Shown: positions 63,105 through 64,000 of the stretch, in pieces
Numbering within the stretch: the first letter of the stretch is position 1
Layout: each line of letters begins with the position of its first letter
NCBI RefSeq assembly: GCF_024814435.1
Contig: NZ_JANUXY010000001.1
Span: forward strand, 248,001-312,000
Origin: Staphylococcus americanisciuri
Lineage (GTDB): Bacteria; Bacillota; Bacilli; Staphylococcales; Staphylococcaceae
DNA length: 64,000 nucleotides
Direction: 5' to 3'
Notes under the pieces: model-generated
Database searches by the model: none
Told to the model about the DNA's origin: nothing
The model's input: only the letters and a program-made list of their open reading frames with translations
Made by a program: the position numbers and the translations under genes

Positions 63105-64000
63105 TTAACGATTTTGACTTAGCAATTGTATCACATTTTGATAGCGCATTGCTGTTGGACCAACGATGGCAATATGACCTTCCAATTCATTTGTTAATAC
63201 ATATGGACGTGTCACTATTGCAATGCCTTCCAAATTATGGTCTATTTCTGAACCAATACGAATGTTAATAGGATCATCAGACACTTGCGCAATCAGCTGA
63301 GTAATTCTATCTGATTCGACATATTGAAGTATTGGTTGGATTGAAGCTACTGTACTTTCATTCAATCGTTCTATCAATTGGTATTTACCACCTAAATAGA
63401 TACGAGAAGTTTCAGTTTCTAAATGCTTTTTGATAAGATAATAAACTTGAAGCATAACCGCTACTTCAGTGTTATTGAATCCCATTAAGCGATAAGCATC
63501 TAGATAGTGGTGATTTCCATGATTCAGGAAAGCTTCAATATTTCTAGACATAAAATTCGATAGTTTAATCACAGTCATATCATCAAGTTCAAATGTTAAT
63601 GATAAATGTAAATGTTTCACATGACCTGACTGATGAATTAATACCACGATGATGTGATGTGTATTTACCTTCATGAGATGGACATCAATCACAGATGACT
63701 TTGTATGATCAGGTCCTACGACAATCGTCGCATAATGTGATTGATCAGAAAACAATTGTGCTAAGCAATTCAATGTTGTAGAAATATCATAATGATTTTC
63801 ACTATACAATGTGCTTAGATTGAGTTTATTTTGATGTCCTTCCACACTAGGTTGCTGTAATAATTGATTAACATATAATCTGAATCCCGCTTCGGATGGA
63901 ACACGTCCAGATGATGAATGTGTCTTTTCGATTAACTTTTGTTCTTCTAAAGACTTCATGTCATTTCTAATCGTTGCAGGACTCACTTGAACGTTATGAC
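63105..64000 (-). CDS. hrcA: Heat-inducible repressor HrcA, partial (N-terminus beyond right edge)
   Basis: Represses dnaK and groE operons at the CIRCE operator. About 297 residues are visible, ending at 63105. The end of the winged helix is present: [19 protein letters not shown], then [20 protein letters not shown]. The GAF-like middle and the C-terminal end [15 protein letters not shown] match. The frame runs through the right edge, so the first ~25-30 residues are missing. The GTG at 63986 is an internal codon, not the start. Confidence 0.95.
   Translation of the reverse strand, partial: HNVQVSPATIRNDMKSLEEQKLIEKTHSSSGRVPSEAGFRLYVNQLLQQPSVEGHQNKLNLSTLYSENHYDISTTLNCLAQLFSDQSHYATIVVGPDHTKSSVIDVHLMKVNTHHIIVVLIHQSGHVKHLHLSLTFELDDMTVIKLSNFMSRNIEAFLNHGNHHYLDAYRLMGFNNTEVAVMLQVYYLIKKHLETETSRIYLGGKYQLIERLNESTVASIQPILQYVESDRITQLIAQVSDDPINIRIGSEIDHNLEGIAIVTRPYVLTNELEGHIAIVGPTAMRYQNVIQLLSQNR

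Overview
The window is a chromosomal segment of a low-GC Firmicute, almost certainly a Staphylococcus. Gene order and proteins follow the S. aureus block hrcA-grpE-dnaK-dnaJ-prmA ... glyS-ccpN-dnaG-sigA ... sodA-pbp3-rpmG ... comG-aroK-gcvT ... efp-accBC ... xseAB-ispA-argR-recN. Unlike S. aureus, it carries three genes of the non-mevalonate (MEP/DOXP) isoprenoid pathway: dxs, ispG and ispH. From what is known of staphylococci, this points to the S. pseudintermedius / S. schleiferi (intermedius-hyicus) lineage. The species is an inference and is not proven here.

Layout, left to right. 1-3.8 kb: buk (cut by the left edge), ptb, recN and argR. 4-11 kb: dxs, ispA, xseB, xseA, nusB, an Asp23-family gene, accC and accB, all leftward. 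11.2-15.3 kb: efp, an M24 peptidase, a divergent lipoprotein plus membrane protein pair, lipM and a rhodanese. 15.5-19.6 kb: the glycine cleavage operon gcvT-gcvPA-gcvPB behind a glycine riboswitch. 19.6-23.8 kb: aroK and a complete seven-gene comG pseudopilus operon. 24-28.2 kb: a metallo-beta-lactamase-fold gene, a thiamine-binding-type gene, glcK, yqgQ, a rhomboid protease and 5-formyl-THF cyclo-ligase. 28.2-31 kb: a 31-residue ORF, rpmG and pbp3. 31-32.9 kb: an accessory patch holding a small gene, a frameshifted nucleotidyltransferase, an IS1182-like remnant and a tyrosine-recombinase remnant. 32.9-40.9 kb: sodA, ispG, the zinc regulator and transporter genes zur-znuB-znuC, nfo, cshB and ispH. 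41-49.3 kb: the Nif3-family gene, trmK, sigA, dnaG, ppsR, ccpN, and glyS with a T-box leader. 49.4-53.3 kb: recO, era, cdd, dgkA, ybeY and phoH. 53.4-64 kb: a membrane-anchored hypothetical, floA, nfeD, rpsU, mtaB, rsmE, prmA, dnaJ, dnaK, grpE and hrcA (cut by the right edge).

The genes work together as follows. LipM supplies the lipoyl precursor on GcvH and lies next to the genes of the lipoate-dependent glycine cleavage system. Glycine is sensed twice by RNA: by the riboswitch before gcvT and by the T-box before glyS. Dxs, IspG and IspH make IPP/DMAPP, which IspA condenses to farnesyl diphosphate. Most of the window is ordinary core genome. The unusual parts are the MEP genes (two of them in isolated forward-strand single-gene units), the decayed mobile and toxin-antitoxin-like patch between pbp3 and sodA, a diverged ~170-bp intergenic repeat present twice, and a terminator-shaped hairpin inside the rsmE reading frame.
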